64,000 nt of DNA from Candidatus Kouleothrix ribensis (GTDB lineage Bacteria; Chloroflexota; Chloroflexia; Chloroflexales; Roseiflexaceae). Shown piece by piece: positions 1-9,706 of the stretch; the first letter of the stretch is position 1; each line of letters starts with the position of its first letter. The position numbers and the translations under genes were made by a program. Where the stretch lies: positions 3,844,001 to 3,908,000 of the forward strand of contig JADKGW010000001.1 in NCBI GenBank assembly GCA_016722075.1, read 5' to 3'. Under the pieces are notes generated by a model, which was not told the DNA's origin, made no database searches, and saw only the letters and a program-made list of their open reading frames with translations.

Positions 1-1
1 C

Positions 2-1318
2 GCCGCGATCGTCGTGGGGGTCATCTCGATCATGCCGGCGTACTATGTCAGCTGGGGGCGCTACACCCAGCTGGCCGGGCTGTTGCTGCTCGCTCCGCTG
101 CTGATCGCCTGGCTCGAGCTGCTGCGCGCACCATCGCGCCGGCTCGCGGCCACGTTAGCGCTACTGCTGGCCGGGCTGAGCCTGATACACTTCATTGTGC
201 TGATCTATGCACTTTGCGCGATGGCGATCACCGGCGCCAGCCGGCTGGCCCAGGGTGGGCGGGCTGCATGGCTTACGCGCTGGCAGGCCGCAGCAGCCAG
301 CGCTGCAGCCGCGCTGGCGCTGACGGCACCCTGGCTGCTGGTGCTGGTGCGCCAGAAGCTCGTGCCTGCACCCGGCGCTGTGGGGCTACCGCTGATTGGC
401 GGCGGCTCATTCAACGCGCTCGACCAGAACCTGCTGTGGGCCGGGCACAGCCGCGCGCTGGTGGCGCTGGCGTTAGCGGCGGCGCTATGGGGCCTGTGGC
501 GGCGCAGCCGCAGCGCCGCCGAGCTGATCGGCTGGTTGGGGCTGCTGGTTATTGGCGCCAACCCCTGGCTGGCGCTATACCTGCTGCCGGCGCTGGGCGC
601 ACCGCTGCTCCTGGCAGGTCTGCGCCGGCGCCGCACACTGCCGGCGCTGGGTGGGGCGGCGCTGCTGCTGGCCAACCCGCTGCTGCTTGAGCTACCCTAC
701 CTCTCGCTACTGACCAACGAGGCGGTGGTGATCAGCATGTTCATTCCGATCGGCCTGCTAATCGGCGGCGCGGCCGCATGGGCCTGGGATGCCCTGGCAC
801 CGCCGCGGCCGCAGTGGGTGCGCACGCTGAGCGCGCTGGCGCTGGCCGGGCTGGCCGGCTGGGGGGCCTGGGACCAGCGCGATATTGTGAACCCGCAGAC
901 CGTGCTGGCTGGTGCGGCCGACACCCAGGCGATCAGCTGGGCCGCCGAGCACACCCCACCCGACGCGCGCTTCCTGGTCGACACCGCCGGCTGGCTCGGC
1001 ACCGGGCGCGGCGCCGACGGCGGCTGGTGGCTGCTGCCGCTGGCCGGGCGTTGGGTCAGCGCGCCGCCGGTGATCTACGACTACGGCCCGGCCGAGTATG
1101 TGCGCGCCGTACGCGCGCGCAACCAGCTGGTAATGAGATTCAAGCCCGGCCAGGAGCAGCAGCTCTACGAGCTGATCGACCGCGAGCACATTACGTTTGT
1201 GTATCTCGGCCCGACGCCCGGCCCATTGAGCGCGGCCGCCTTCCCAGCCGCAGCCGGCTTCGAGAAGATCTACGAGCACGATGGTGCCACGATCTATGCG
1301 GTGCGCCGGCCGCGCTAG
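2..1318 (+). CDS. multi-pass membrane protein, C-terminal part (5' end outside window)
   Basis: The frame is open to the left edge, so the true start lies upstream and this is a partial gene. About nine hydrophobic segments are rich in Leu/Ala and separated by short Arg-rich loops. A soluble tail of roughly 120 residues follows, with a segment of the type ISWAAEHTPPDARFLVDT. That layout, a polytopic N-terminus and a short extracytoplasmic C-terminal domain, is common in GT39/STT3-like lipid-linked glycosyltransferases and in uncharacterised Chloroflexota membrane proteins. I see no catalytic DxD or ExD loop because the N-terminus is missing, so the glycosyltransferase link is inference only. 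The next gene begins 277 bases downstream behind its own -10 element. Confidence 0.7.
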   Translation, partial: AAIVVGVISIMPAYYVSWGRYTQLAGLLLLAPLLIAWLELLRAPSRRLAATLALLLAGLSLIHFIVLIYALCAMAITGASRLAQGGRAAWLTRWQAAAASAAAALALTAPWLLVLVRQKLVPAPGAVGLPLIGGGSFNALDQNLLWAGHSRALVALALAAALWGLWRRSRSAAELIGWLGLLVIGANPWLALYLLPALGAPLLLAGLRRRRTLPALGGAALLLANPLLLELPYLSLLTNEAVVISMFIPIGLLIGGAAAWAWDALAPPRPQWVRTLSALALAGLAGWGAWDQRDIVNPQTVLAGAADTQAISWAAEHTPPDARFLVDTAGWLGTGRGADGGWWLLPLAGRWVSAPPVIYDYGPAEYVRAVRARNQLVMRFKPGQEQQLYELIDREHITFVYLGPTPGPLSAAAFPAAAGFEKIYEHDGATIYAVRRPR

Positions 1319-1559
1319 AATCGCGCCACAGCGCCTGCAGGCCTGGCCACCCCCGCTTGCAGCTCTCGCCTGGCAGCCCCTACACGACAGCGCGGTACTC
1401 CTCGAGTATGGTGCGCCGATTTTGGCGCAAAGCAGCAGCATTTGGTGTGGAAATTGCCTAAAACGCGGGCCACTGCGTGCGCCCTGTGGCAACGGCCGGC
1501 GCGCGCTGCGATAACCCCGCCCGAATCGGCACACCTGTGCGACCACAGTGAACTGATGG

Positions 1560-1565
1560 TATAAT
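1560..1565 (+). promoter_or_regulatory. -10 element (TATAAT) of the radical-SAM gene
   Basis: A perfect TATAAT ends 29 bases before the ATG at 1595. The region 17 bases upstream (GTGCGA) is a poor -35 match, so this is a partial promoter call. Confidence 0.5.
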
Positions 1566-1594
1566 GCCGGCGGCAACCAGTACAGGGCAACCGA

Positions 1595-2779
1595 ATGGAT
1601 CTCGACCAGAAACTCGACATCCTCGCGCCGGCGGCACGCTTCGATGCATGCGACTCGTTTAGCCAGAGTGGGCGGCGCTACACGCCGAAGAAAGCCGTGT
1701 GGGGCGACAGCGCCACCGCGAGCGAGAGCGGGCCTGACGGCCGCGCCCGGCCGGTGATGCGCCTGCTGATGAGCAGCACGTGCGAGTGGAACTGCGCCTA
1801 CTGCCCGCTGCGCGCAGGCAACGATAGCCCGCGTGCGGCGCTCACGCCCGAAGAGCTGGCCAAGGTGTTCCTGCCGCGCTACCAGCACGGCAGCGTGCAG
1901 GGGCTGTTTCTATCGACCGGCGTTGACGGCGGCGCACCGGCAGCCACCAGCGCGCTGCTCGATGGTGTCGAGTACTTACGCACGCACCACCAGTATGCCG
2001 GTTATGTCCACTTGAAGCTACTGCCGGGCACACCGCTGAGCGAGGTCGAGCGCGCGGCGCGCCTGGCCGATCGCCTGAGCCTGAACCTCGAGGCACCCTC
2101 GCACGAGCGGCTACAGCAGATCTCGCCCGAGCGCGACTGGGCCGGCGACCTGATCACCCGGCTGGTGTGGGCGCGCGACTGGCAGCGCGCCGGCCTGATT
2201 AAGAGCGGCCTGGCAACCCAATTTGTGGTCGGTGCTGCCGGCGAGAGCGACCGCGAGCTGCTGCTAACCACGGCCTGGCTGTATCGCGAGCTCGAGCTGC
2301 GGCGCGTGTACTTTGGCGCGTTCCGCCCGGCCGCCGACACGCCGCTGGCTCAGCAGGCGCCCACACCGTTCGTGCGCGAGCAGCGGCTGAAAGAGGCCGA
2401 CTGGCTGCTGCGCCACTACGGCTTCGGCACCGGCGAGCTGCCGTACGACCCAGCCGGCGACCTACCGCTGCACATCGACCCGAAGCTGGCCTGGGCGCTG
2501 GCGCACCCCGAGCGCTTCCCGATCGAGCTGAATACGGCCAACCACGACGAACTGCTGCGCGTGCCGGGGCTCGGGCCGATCAGCATCAAGCGCATCGAGC
2601 GGCTGCGGCGGATCGGCCGCTTTCGCGAGCCGGCCCAGCTCAAAGGCCTGGGCGCCGCCGCCACCCGCGCGCAAGATTTTGTCACGCTGAGCGGGCGCTT
2701 CTTCGGCCGCGACCCACTCGCACGAGCGCGGCACTACGCCCCGCGCGGCCCGATCGCCGAGCAGCTGACCCTATGGTAG
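1595..2779 (+). CDS. radical SAM protein with C-terminal helix-hairpin-helix (DNA modification/repair type)
   Basis: The 394-residue protein carries the radical-SAM cysteine motif CEWNCAYC (CxxxCxxC) near residue 67, which would bind a [4Fe-4S] cluster and S-adenosylmethionine. Its C-terminus (about 305-370) is a helix-hairpin-helix with the phrase LNTANHDELLRVPGLG, a DNA-binding fold of the ComEA/RuvA kind. This domain order matches the family usually annotated 'putative DNA modification/repair radical SAM protein'. In other genomes it often pairs with a uracil-DNA-glycosylase-like gene, which I do not see here. Substrate and reaction are unknown. The stop overlaps the next ATG (ctATGGTAG), so the two genes are probably translationally coupled although their functions seem unrelated. 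Confidence 0.85.
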   Translation: MDLDQKLDILAPAARFDACDSFSQSGRRYTPKKAVWGDSATASESGPDGRARPVMRLLMSSTCEWNCAYCPLRAGNDSPRAALTPEELAKVFLPRYQHGSVQGLFLSTGVDGGAPAATSALLDGVEYLRTHHQYAGYVHLKLLPGTPLSEVERAARLADRLSLNLEAPSHERLQQISPERDWAGDLITRLVWARDWQRAGLIKSGLATQFVVGAAGESDRELLLTTAWLYRELELRRVYFGAFRPAADTPLAQQAPTPFVREQRLKEADWLLRHYGFGTGELPYDPAGDLPLHIDPKLAWALAHPERFPIELNTANHDELLRVPGLGPISIKRIERLRRIGRFREPAQLKGLGAAATRAQDFVTLSGRFFGRDPLARARHYAPRGPIAEQLTLW

Positions 2780-4461
2780 AGCCACGTGCGCCGCAGCCGC
2801 TTCAGCTTAGCTGGCGATTGGCGCTGGCGCTGGCAGGGCTGGCGGCGGCGCTCTGCTACGCCGCTGCGCTGGCGCGCTTCCCGCTCCTGGCGATCTATGC
2901 CCGGCCGATCCAGAACCTTGCCAAACTGACCAGCGCGAGCGGCTGGGCCGGCCTGGCGTTAGCGTCAGGCATCATCGCGCTGTTCGCCGGCTATGCCGCC
3001 GGCGCGGCTGCTCTGGCACGTGCGCCAAGCCTGAAGGCCGGCCAGCGCGCACCGGCCGCACTGATCGCAATCGTGCTGGGCGCGCCGCTGCTGTTCGCCG
3101 GCTTGCTCGTGCTGGTGTACCCAACCACATCGATCGATCTCTACGATTACCTGTTCCGCGGGCGCATGCTCGCGCGCTATGGCGCGAACACGTTTGTGCA
3201 GACACCAAGCGAGTTCAAGAGCGACCCGCTGTTCTGGTTCACGGCCTGGCGCCGCGCCGTTACCGCCTACGGCCCGCTGTGGGAAGGCCTGAGCTGGCTG
3301 ACCGCCCGCCTGGCCGGCGAGGCGCCTGGCCCACCCGGCCTGGCCACCGACCTGGTGCGCCAGCTAAGTACAGGCGGCAGCCCTGGGCCAGGTGCCAGCT
3401 CGCGCGACGCCGAGCTGTTGCGGCTGCTGCTGGCCTACAAAGCGCTGGGCGCACTGGGCTTTGCGTTCTGCGGCGCGGCGATCTGGCTGGTGCTGCGGCG
3501 AACCGCCCCGGCCTACCGCTGGCTCGGACTGTACCTGTGGCTCTGGAACCCGCTGGCGCTCTGGGAATCGCTGGCGGCCGGGCATAACGACGCCTGGATG
3601 GCCGGGCTAATCGTGCTGGCGGTTGGGGCTATGACGTGGGAGCCGGCACCCGACCGGCCCGCCAGGCAGCCGGTAGCGTTGCGCGCGTACCTGGCATCGC
3701 TGCTGGTGCTGACGGTCGGCGGCCTGGTGAAATACCTGGCGCTATTCGTCGGGCCGCTGCTGCTGAGCGCCGCGCTGTGCCGGCAGCCAAGCTGGCGTGC
3801 GCGGCTACGGCTGGTGCTGCTCGGCGGCGGCGCATGCCTGGCGCTGGTAGTGGCGGCCTACGCACCGTTCTGGGCCGGCTGGAGCACACTGCGCAACTTT
3901 GGCGACCGCGGCACGCTGTTCACAAGCTCGTGGCTGGCGGTGTTGCAGGCGCCGTTCAAGCTCGGCGCCACGCAGGCGCTGTTTGGCGCGCCGAACCTGC
4001 TGGCACTGCTGGTACCTGGAGCATGGGTTCAGCCGCTGGCGGTGGGCCTCGGGCTAGGGCTGCTGGTCTTCGGCGTGCTATGGGCCAGCTGGCGGGCCTG
4101 GCGCGCCCCTCACGATCTGGCGCGGCACACGCTCTGGCTGCTACTGTGGTTTCTGTTTCTGTGCAACACCTGGTTCCAGCCCTGGTACCTGCTCTGGGCG
4201 CTCGCGCTGCTGGCGATCCAGCCCTGGCGCACAGCCGCCGCGCGGGCGATGCTGCTGTTCTGCTGCACGGCTATGCTCAGCTACCTGGCCGGCGTGTTTC
4301 TGCTGCCGCTGCTGGGCTGGGATGGCGAGGGAGCCGAGTGGAACGCGCTCACCAGCGTGCTGATCTACCTGCCGCCGCTGCTGGTGCTCGGCCTGGGCCG
4401 GCGGCGACAGCTTGTGCGCCGGATATGGCCTACAGGCAATGCCCCCGCCAAACAGGCGTAG
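2773..4461 (+). CDS. polytopic glycosyltransferase-like membrane protein (GT87/MptB-like)
   Basis: The 562-residue protein has about 12-13 predicted membrane helices and no signal peptide. The loop after the third helix reads YPTTSIDLYDYLFRGRML, with a conserved Asp pair (D-x-YDY) typical of polyprenol-phosphate-sugar-dependent transferases such as MptB and DUF2029/GT87. A second motif, WNPLALWESLAAGHNDAWM, is the characteristic 'GHND' loop of the same superfamily. It would move a hexose or mannose from a polyprenyl carrier onto a lipid or wall glycan on the outer face of the membrane; the actual sugar and acceptor cannot be read from sequence. The ATG lies inside the end of the previous gene with a 7-base overlap. 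Confidence 0.75.
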   Translation: MVEPRAPQPLQLSWRLALALAGLAAALCYAAALARFPLLAIYARPIQNLAKLTSASGWAGLALASGIIALFAGYAAGAAALARAPSLKAGQRAPAALIAIVLGAPLLFAGLLVLVYPTTSIDLYDYLFRGRMLARYGANTFVQTPSEFKSDPLFWFTAWRRAVTAYGPLWEGLSWLTARLAGEAPGPPGLATDLVRQLSTGGSPGPGASSRDAELLRLLLAYKALGALGFAFCGAAIWLVLRRTAPAYRWLGLYLWLWNPLALWESLAAGHNDAWMAGLIVLAVGAMTWEPAPDRPARQPVALRAYLASLLVLTVGGLVKYLALFVGPLLLSAALCRQPSWRARLRLVLLGGGACLALVVAAYAPFWAGWSTLRNFGDRGTLFTSSWLAVLQAPFKLGATQALFGAPNLLALLVPGAWVQPLAVGLGLGLLVFGVLWASWRAWRAPHDLARHTLWLLLWFLFLCNTWFQPWYLLWALALLAIQPWRTAAARAMLLFCCTAMLSYLAGVFLLPLLGWDGEGAEWNALTSVLIYLPPLLVLGLGRRRQLVRRIWPTGNAPAKQA

Positions 4462-4466
4462 GCCGC

Positions 4467-4859
4467 TCACGACCTCGGCATTTTCACAGCACCCCAAGCC
4501 AGATCGTGCGTCGCGCGTAGACGTGCCGTGGCCTCGTTCAGCTCTTGTTCGCTCAGCGCCGCTGCCGTGTCGCCCATACGTTGGAACGATTGGCGGTACT
4601 CGCCGAGCGAACGGTCGCGGTAGGCCTGGTAGATCCACTCGTTGATCGTGTCGAGATCTTCCTCGCTGTTATGGCCGAGATGTGCCGGCCAGGGCGGCGC
4701 AGCCGGGGTGCGATGATTGCGGGCCGCGCCGAGCCAGGCCAGCGTCACAATCCGCCAGCCATGCGGGTGGGCCACAACCTCCTTGAAGCTCCAGCCGGCG
4801 GTGGCGCCGGGCAGAAGCGATTTATGGCCTGGCGACCTCCAGCGGCTGAGTGGCCACAT
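4467..4859 (-). pseudogene. N-terminally truncated DinB/ClbS-like fragment
   Basis: The 130-residue frame contains GWSFKEVVAHPHGWR, matching the 'W-S-x-K-D-V-x-A-H-x-x-x-W' metal-site helix of the DinB/ClbS/DfsB (mycothiol-maleylpyruvate isomerase) superfamily. It then has EWIYQAYRDRSLGEYRQSF, the second helix of the ClbS group. Such proteins are usually about 165-180 residues, and the first helix (roughly 35-40 residues) is missing. Upstream sequence is instead the 3' end of the subtilase gene, with a 38-base overlap and no clear ribosome-binding site. I read this as a broken remnant or a very short divergent copy. The subtilase may have arrived by a rearrangement that removed the 5' end. 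Confidence 0.5.
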
Positions 4860-7800
4860 TCACGCCATCGAAGGTGTCGGCCGTAAGCTCGGCGTTCAGC
4901 ATATAGCTGCCGACGCGCTTGCCTCGCAGCAAAAACGCGATCGTCTGAGCGCTGCGCTGCTCGGGCACGGCCGAGAGCTTGAGCGTATCGCCCGCGACCG
5001 GCGGCGTGCCGCGACCCTTGACTCCATCACCGAGTAGCGTATCGACGTAGTAGTTGCCGCCGACGGTGCCGTCGCTATTCTCGGCCCCAACCGTCAGCCT
5101 ATCTTCGGTCGGGCTATTTGGCCCATACACCAGGTGAATGCGGTCGCTGCCGCCCTCGATCCACACTTCGAAGCTATGGTACGAGTCGGCCGGATTGCGC
5201 CCATAGCGCGGCACCCCGGCCCACTCGGCCACGAACCAGGTTGGCGAACCGGGGCCGGCCGTCACATACGCGGCATACCACGCACCCGCGCCGGGGTCGG
5301 TCGGGCTGCTGCCGTCGAGATCGAGATCGGCCCAGTATGGCGCGATGAGATTGTTCGGCACAGTCGGGTCGGGCAGATCCTGGTTGAAGATCCGCACCTC
5401 GTTGCGCGCGCCGACGATCAGGTAGCCATTGGTGGTCATGGTGGCGCGGTCGTAGGTCGCGCCTGCATAGCTGAATGTAGGCGTCACAAAGGTGATTGCG
5501 GTCTCGTCGCAGGAATTGTCGCAGGCGCTTGGCGCGACGCCCAGGCTCGAGAGCGGCACATAGCCAAACGGCAGGCCGGCCGGATCAGGCGTCAGCGCGA
5601 AGGTCGGCGGCATATAGCCGGGCAGCGCGCCGTCGAAGCGCACGAGCCGGGCCGCGTGGTCGTAGCTACCGCCCACCAGTGTAGCAGTGCGCACCGACAG
5701 GCCGCGCGGTATGGTTGCGCGCAGGCTGATCGTAGCATCGGCCGGGCCATTGTTGGTGGCCACAATCGCGCAGCTGGTGTCGTGGCGCCGCAGCACTGCG
5801 GCCGGGTCGCAGCGCAGGCCGAGCGCAACCGGCGGCTGCCGGCGTACGAAGCTGACCGGCAGGTGCAGCGTGCGCGCGCCGCTCTGTAGCAGCACGCGGC
5901 CAAAGTAGGTGCCGGCTGGCAGGCTGCCGGCGTCGACGGTGACGGTGAACGTGGCAGTGCCGTGCGCCGGCAGGCTGAACATAGCCGGGGTCACGCTGAT
6001 CCGCGCGCCGGCCGGCGCCTCGGCCGACGCCGCCCACACGGCAGCTTCGTCGAGCACGCTGGCAACCGTGCGCGTGATACTCTGGCGGCCGGGCATGCTC
6101 GGCAGCGAGATACTCGGGTAGTTGAGGCCGGCCAGCCGGCCCTCGCTGGCAGCGTACTGGTCGGCCGGCACGTCGAACGTCAGGCCAGGATCGCCGGCCT
6201 GCGTCAGGTCGATCCGGCCCGCGCCCATATCGTAGGGCGTAGCCGGCGTCACGCCATCTTCCTTCAGGACGCTGGTGCGCGCGGTGGTCATTAGGGCCGA
6301 CTTGATCTGGCCGGGCGACCAGCCGGGGTGCAGCGCCTTGAGCAGCGCGCCGGCACCGGCCACGTGCGGCGCGGCCATCGACGTGCCGGCAATCGCCTGG
6401 AACAGCTCGCCGGGCGGGCCATCGGCCAGCGTGCTGACGGCGGGCGTATGCCCGGCCAGGATCTGCACGCCGGGGGCGGCGAGATCAGGCTTACTGATGC
6501 CAAGCTGATCGTCGGCGAGCGGGCCGCGTGAACTAAACGCCGCCATAATGTCGCCGAACTGCGGGTCGATCAGCGGCTGGCCAGGCGCGATATCGCCGAA
6601 GACCAGCGTGTTCGAATGCGCGCGTGTGAACGCCAGCAGCTGCGCCGCCGCCGGCGCGTCGATATGGATGCTCGGCAGCCAGTGGTTGTCGCTCACGACA
6701 TCGGCCGGGGTCGGGTTATACAGGATCATGCCGGCGCCGCCGCTATCTTTGACGATACTGCTCTTCTCGACGCGCGCATTCACGCCGCGCCGGCACAGCA
6801 CGATCGCATCGCGCACAGCCGCCGGCAGCGGGCCGTCGCACAGCGCGATGTTGAGCTGCGCGGCGTCGACGATCGGCCGGCCGGCCACACCAGCGGTGAT
6901 CGAAGCACCTGAGAGCGTCAGCTGGTCGGTACCGGCGCGGACAGTCAGCCGGCCCTCAAAGCGCCGATCGGTCGTGCTCGCGGCTACGCTCATCACCCAG
7001 GGCGCGTTGGCCGGCGAGCCGACGGTCCCTGCATTCGGGCCGCTGTTGCCGGCCGACACCGCCACGAACACACCTGCGCGGTAGGCGTCGAGGAAGGCCA
7101 GCCCATCGCCGGTGCGGTATGGGTTGGCTGCAGCCACGCTGCCGATCGAATAGTTGATAATGTCGACACCGTCGGCCACGGCCTGCTCGATCGCAGTAAC
7201 CAGATCGGCGGTGTAACCGCCCGAGTCGCCCAGGCCCTTGTAGGCCGCCACATACGCGCGCGGCGCGATACCCGAGATGATGCCGCGCGGCTGGCCGAAG
7301 ATCGCTGCAGCCACACCGGCGTTGCCGGCGGCAGTGCTGGCGGTATGGGTACCGTGGCCGGCGTTATCACGGGCTGAGTCGAACTCGCCAGGGTTCAGGC
7401 CGGTCAGAAACTTGTAGATATCGAGCGACTCGCGCGCGCCGATCAGCTTATTCGTACATACGATCGGCGGCGATGCGTCGTTGGGCGGCTCGCACGTGCC
7501 GTGCCAGCGCGCCGGCGGCGGCGGGTAGCTGCCGTCGTCGGCGAACGAGGGGTGCTCGGGCCAGATGCCGGTGTCGATCACGCCGACGATCACGCCCTCG
7601 CCGCCATCACCGAGCGTCGGGTCGGCCGCCAGTGCGCGCCAGATCACATCGGCGCCGATGAACTCGGGGCTGCGGTCGGTATCGGGCTGGCGCAGCTCGT
7701 CGCGCTGCACCCAGGCCACACCCGGCAGCGCGGCCAGCTGCGCCAGCCGGCTGGCGGGGATGATCATGGCCACACCGCCAAACACGACCCGGTAGCGCGC

Positions 7801-8214
7801 GGCCAGGCGCGCCTGCGGAATGGCCGCCTGGGCCTGGGCCGCAAACTCGCGCTGGCGCTGGTCGAGGTAGGCCAGGTAGCGCAGGCTGGCGGGGGCGGCT
7901 ATGTCGAGGCGCGCGGCGCCGGTGCGCAGCGGTGTGGTGGCCGGCAGGCCGGCCAGGCCGCCCGCATAGCTGGCCAGCGGCGCGTCGGCCAGCTTGACGA
8001 TCACGCTAATCAGTTCATCGCCACGCTCGGCCGGCTTGGAGCGCGGCCGAGCATCCCAGCCATTATCGAGGCTGTAGCGCGCCACCTCGGTCGCTGGCCG
8101 GGCGCTCAGCCGGGGTAGCCCGCCCTGCGCCAGGGCAGCGGCCGACACGGGCAAGGCGCCGAGGATAGCCACCAGCATGGCGAGGATCACGAGCCTGCGC
8201 TGCACCGGTTCCAT
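4822..8214 (-). CDS. secreted subtilisin-like serine protease (S8) with PA and Fn3-like domains
   Basis: The precursor is 1130 residues. A signal peptide spans about 1-30 and an inhibitor-I9-type propeptide about 65-175. The catalytic triad is visible as D214 (VIDTGIW), H287 (AGHGTH) and S612 (AGTSMAAPHVAG), with the oxyanion Asn at N390 (AGNSGPN). A protease-associated (PA) domain is inserted at about 445-540, as in plant cucumisin-type and streptococcal C5a-type subtilases. It is followed by an Fn3-like domain and two further beta-rich C-terminal regions. I see no sortase signal or membrane anchor, so a freely secreted degradative protease is likely. The ribosome-binding site GAGAGGAG sits 8 bases before the ATG. 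A TTGACA promoter lies 55 bases upstream. Confidence 0.93.
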   Translation of the reverse strand: MEPVQRRLVILAMLVAILGALPVSAAALAQGGLPRLSARPATEVARYSLDNGWDARPRSKPAERGDELISVIVKLADAPLASYAGGLAGLPATTPLRTGAARLDIAAPASLRYLAYLDQRQREFAAQAQAAIPQARLAARYRVVFGGVAMIIPASRLAQLAALPGVAWVQRDELRQPDTDRSPEFIGADVIWRALAADPTLGDGGEGVIVGVIDTGIWPEHPSFADDGSYPPPPARWHGTCEPPNDASPPIVCTNKLIGARESLDIYKFLTGLNPGEFDSARDNAGHGTHTASTAAGNAGVAAAIFGQPRGIISGIAPRAYVAAYKGLGDSGGYTADLVTAIEQAVADGVDIINYSIGSVAAANPYRTGDGLAFLDAYRAGVFVAVSAGNSGPNAGTVGSPANAPWVMSVAASTTDRRFEGRLTVRAGTDQLTLSGASITAGVAGRPIVDAAQLNIALCDGPLPAAVRDAIVLCRRGVNARVEKSSIVKDSGGAGMILYNPTPADVVSDNHWLPSIHIDAPAAAQLLAFTRAHSNTLVFGDIAPGQPLIDPQFGDIMAAFSSRGPLADDQLGISKPDLAAPGVQILAGHTPAVSTLADGPPGELFQAIAGTSMAAPHVAGAGALLKALHPGWSPGQIKSALMTTARTSVLKEDGVTPATPYDMGAGRIDLTQAGDPGLTFDVPADQYAASEGRLAGLNYPSISLPSMPGRQSITRTVASVLDEAAVWAASAEAPAGARISVTPAMFSLPAHGTATFTVTVDAGSLPAGTYFGRVLLQSGARTLHLPVSFVRRQPPVALGLRCDPAAVLRRHDTSCAIVATNNGPADATISLRATIPRGLSVRTATLVGGSYDHAARLVRFDGALPGYMPPTFALTPDPAGLPFGYVPLSSLGVAPSACDNSCDETAITFVTPTFSYAGATYDRATMTTNGYLIVGARNEVRIFNQDLPDPTVPNNLIAPYWADLDLDGSSPTDPGAGAWYAAYVTAGPGSPTWFVAEWAGVPRYGRNPADSYHSFEVWIEGGSDRIHLVYGPNSPTEDRLTVGAENSDGTVGGNYYVDTLLGDGVKGRGTPPVAGDTLKLSAVPEQRSAQTIAFLLRGKRVGSYMLNAELTADTFDGVNVATQPLEVARP

Positions 8215-8269
8215 GGCGATACTCCTCTCGCTAGAGGCAACGATCGTGGGACGACCCGGAGGAGCTTGT

Positions 8270-8298
8270 ATACTACGAGGAATACAAGGCTATGTCAA
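8270..8298 (-). promoter_or_regulatory. promoter of the subtilase gene
   Basis: On the minus strand a perfect TTGACA (8293-8298) is followed by a 17-base spacer and TAGTAT (8270-8275, 4 of 6). Transcription would start about 50 bases before the subtilase ATG. Confidence 0.6.
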
Positions 8299-8427
8299 GT
8301 TCGCGGCGGCGGGGCTAGAGCCGCTAGGTTTCCCATAGCACCCAAGGCGCGCAGGCTGCGAAGGTGGGCATGCGGTCTTCCGCACTGTCGTGCGCTGCGA
8401 CGATCGATGGCCTGGTCGCCGGCGCGC

Positions 8428-9531
8428 CTACGTGCTGGCCAGCGCGGCAGTAATCGCGTCGGCGGCGGCGGGGTAGTTCGCCGCGTAGGCGCGCAGCAGG
8501 CCGAAGCAGCCGGCCAGCATCATAGCGCCGTGCGGCACCGCCATATAGGGTCGGCCGGCCCACAGTGTAGTGTCGCGCAGCATAGCCCGGCGCGGCCCGG
8601 TGACGGCCAGAAACGGCCGCGCGTTGGGCGTTGGCCGCAGCACCAGCGCGCCGTGGCCCATGCTCGCGAACACCTCGTGGTTCGTGATCGCGCCGCTGGC
8701 CAGCCGCTCGAGCAGCGTCTCGAGCTTGGCCGTCGTCAGCTCGCCGGTATGGTGCTCGAAGCAGCCCACGATCGCGCCACCGCTCAGGTGGAACGCCAGG
8801 CAGTGGAAGTTGCCGACATTGACCAGCAGTAGGTCGTCATGCACGGCTACCTGCCGGTCGTCGAGCGCGCCCAGCACCGCCGCCGGGGCCGTGTCCATCA
8901 GCAGCACCGGCCGGCCGGCCGGTGCGGCCGCCGCCACCGCGCGCAGGCGCGTCATCTCGGCCGGCACATCGCCGGCTCGAAAACCCAGTGCCAGCAGCCC
9001 GCCGCCGGTCGAGAAGCGCTCGGCCAGGTAGTTAAAGCGGAACACGCGGTCGCTGATCTCGGGCGGGGCGTTGCCGTGATCAAACACCGCCACCGCCAGG
9101 CCATCGAAGTCGGGCCGCACGCCAAAGGCCGCCAGCGCGGCCTCGATCGCGGCCAGGTTGAGGTCGCCCAGCACAATCGGCCGCGCACCCTCCAGCCGGG
9201 CCAGCTCGTCGTCGCCAACCAGCCGCACGCCCATCTCGCGCGCCACCCAGTCGAGGTCGTCGTTGAAGGTAGCCGCAGCGGCAGGCGTGGCATACACCGG
9301 CAGGCCGGCGCGCAGGTGATCCTCAACCGCCCAGTGGCACGGCCCGCCGCCCATGATCACGCCACTCAGCGCGATTGGCATGCGCTCGGCAGTGGCGGCG
9401 CGCACCGCCTGCGCCACAATCTGGGTTGGCGCGGGCATCACCAGCTGGGTGCTGTTCTCGATTGGGCCGGCACTGTCGAACAGCAGAATATCCTGCGTGC
9501 CCGTGCCAATATCGATCGTCAGGATGCGCAT
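8428..9531 (-). CDS. DUF1786 family protein (actin/RNase H-like fold, function unknown)
   Basis: The 367-residue protein starts MRILTIDIGTGTQDILLFD, a phosphate-1 loop of the ASKHA (sugar kinase/Hsp70/actin) superfamily. Further glycine motifs are VIMGGGPCHWAVEDHL and LLVNVGNFHCLAFHL. The pattern matches DUF1786, a family sometimes mislabelled 'pyruvate formate-lyase activating enzyme-like' and with no established activity. There is no iron-sulfur motif, so the PFL-activase label should not be transferred. The ribosome-binding site is GGAGGCGACGTT before the ATG, and a minus-strand TATACT (9583-9588) is a plausible -10. It is divergent from the lipoprotein gene that follows. Confidence 0.8.
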   Translation of the reverse strand: MRILTIDIGTGTQDILLFDSAGPIENSTQLVMPAPTQIVAQAVRAATAERMPIALSGVIMGGGPCHWAVEDHLRAGLPVYATPAAAATFNDDLDWVAREMGVRLVGDDELARLEGARPIVLGDLNLAAIEAALAAFGVRPDFDGLAVAVFDHGNAPPEISDRVFRFNYLAERFSTGGGLLALGFRAGDVPAEMTRLRAVAAAAPAGRPVLLMDTAPAAVLGALDDRQVAVHDDLLLVNVGNFHCLAFHLSGGAIVGCFEHHTGELTTAKLETLLERLASGAITNHEVFASMGHGALVLRPTPNARPFLAVTGPRRAMLRDTTLWAGRPYMAVPHGAMMLAGCFGLLRAYAANYPAAADAITAALAST

Positions 9532-9669
9532 AACGTCGCCTCCAATCTGGTTCTGTTACGATACTCGTACGTACGCGTCGGCAGTATAGCATGCCCTTCG
9601 CGCGAACGCATGTTTCTACGCCTGCTCAGCAATCTGCGCCAGGAGATGTACGATTCGTAAGAACCTTAG

Positions 9670-9675
9670 TATAAT
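9670..9675 (+). promoter_or_regulatory. -10 element (TATAAT) that fixes the start of the lipoprotein gene
   Basis: A perfect TATAAT lies at 9670-9675. An upstream in-frame ATG at 9674 falls inside this element, so it cannot be on the transcript if the promoter is used; the start at 9707 is therefore preferred. No good -35 is seen. Confidence 0.55.
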
Positions 9676-9706
9676 GCAGGGTGTACGCAGAATATCGGAT
9701 TACTAT

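Noticed and set aside
8428..9531. Pyruvate formate-lyase activating enzyme label for the DUF1786 protein
   Set aside because: No radical-SAM cysteine motif is present; the protein has an actin-like phosphate loop.
9674..9706. Earlier in-frame ATG of the emfourin-like lipoprotein
   Set aside because: It overlaps the TATAAT element and would put eleven charged and polar residues before the signal peptide.
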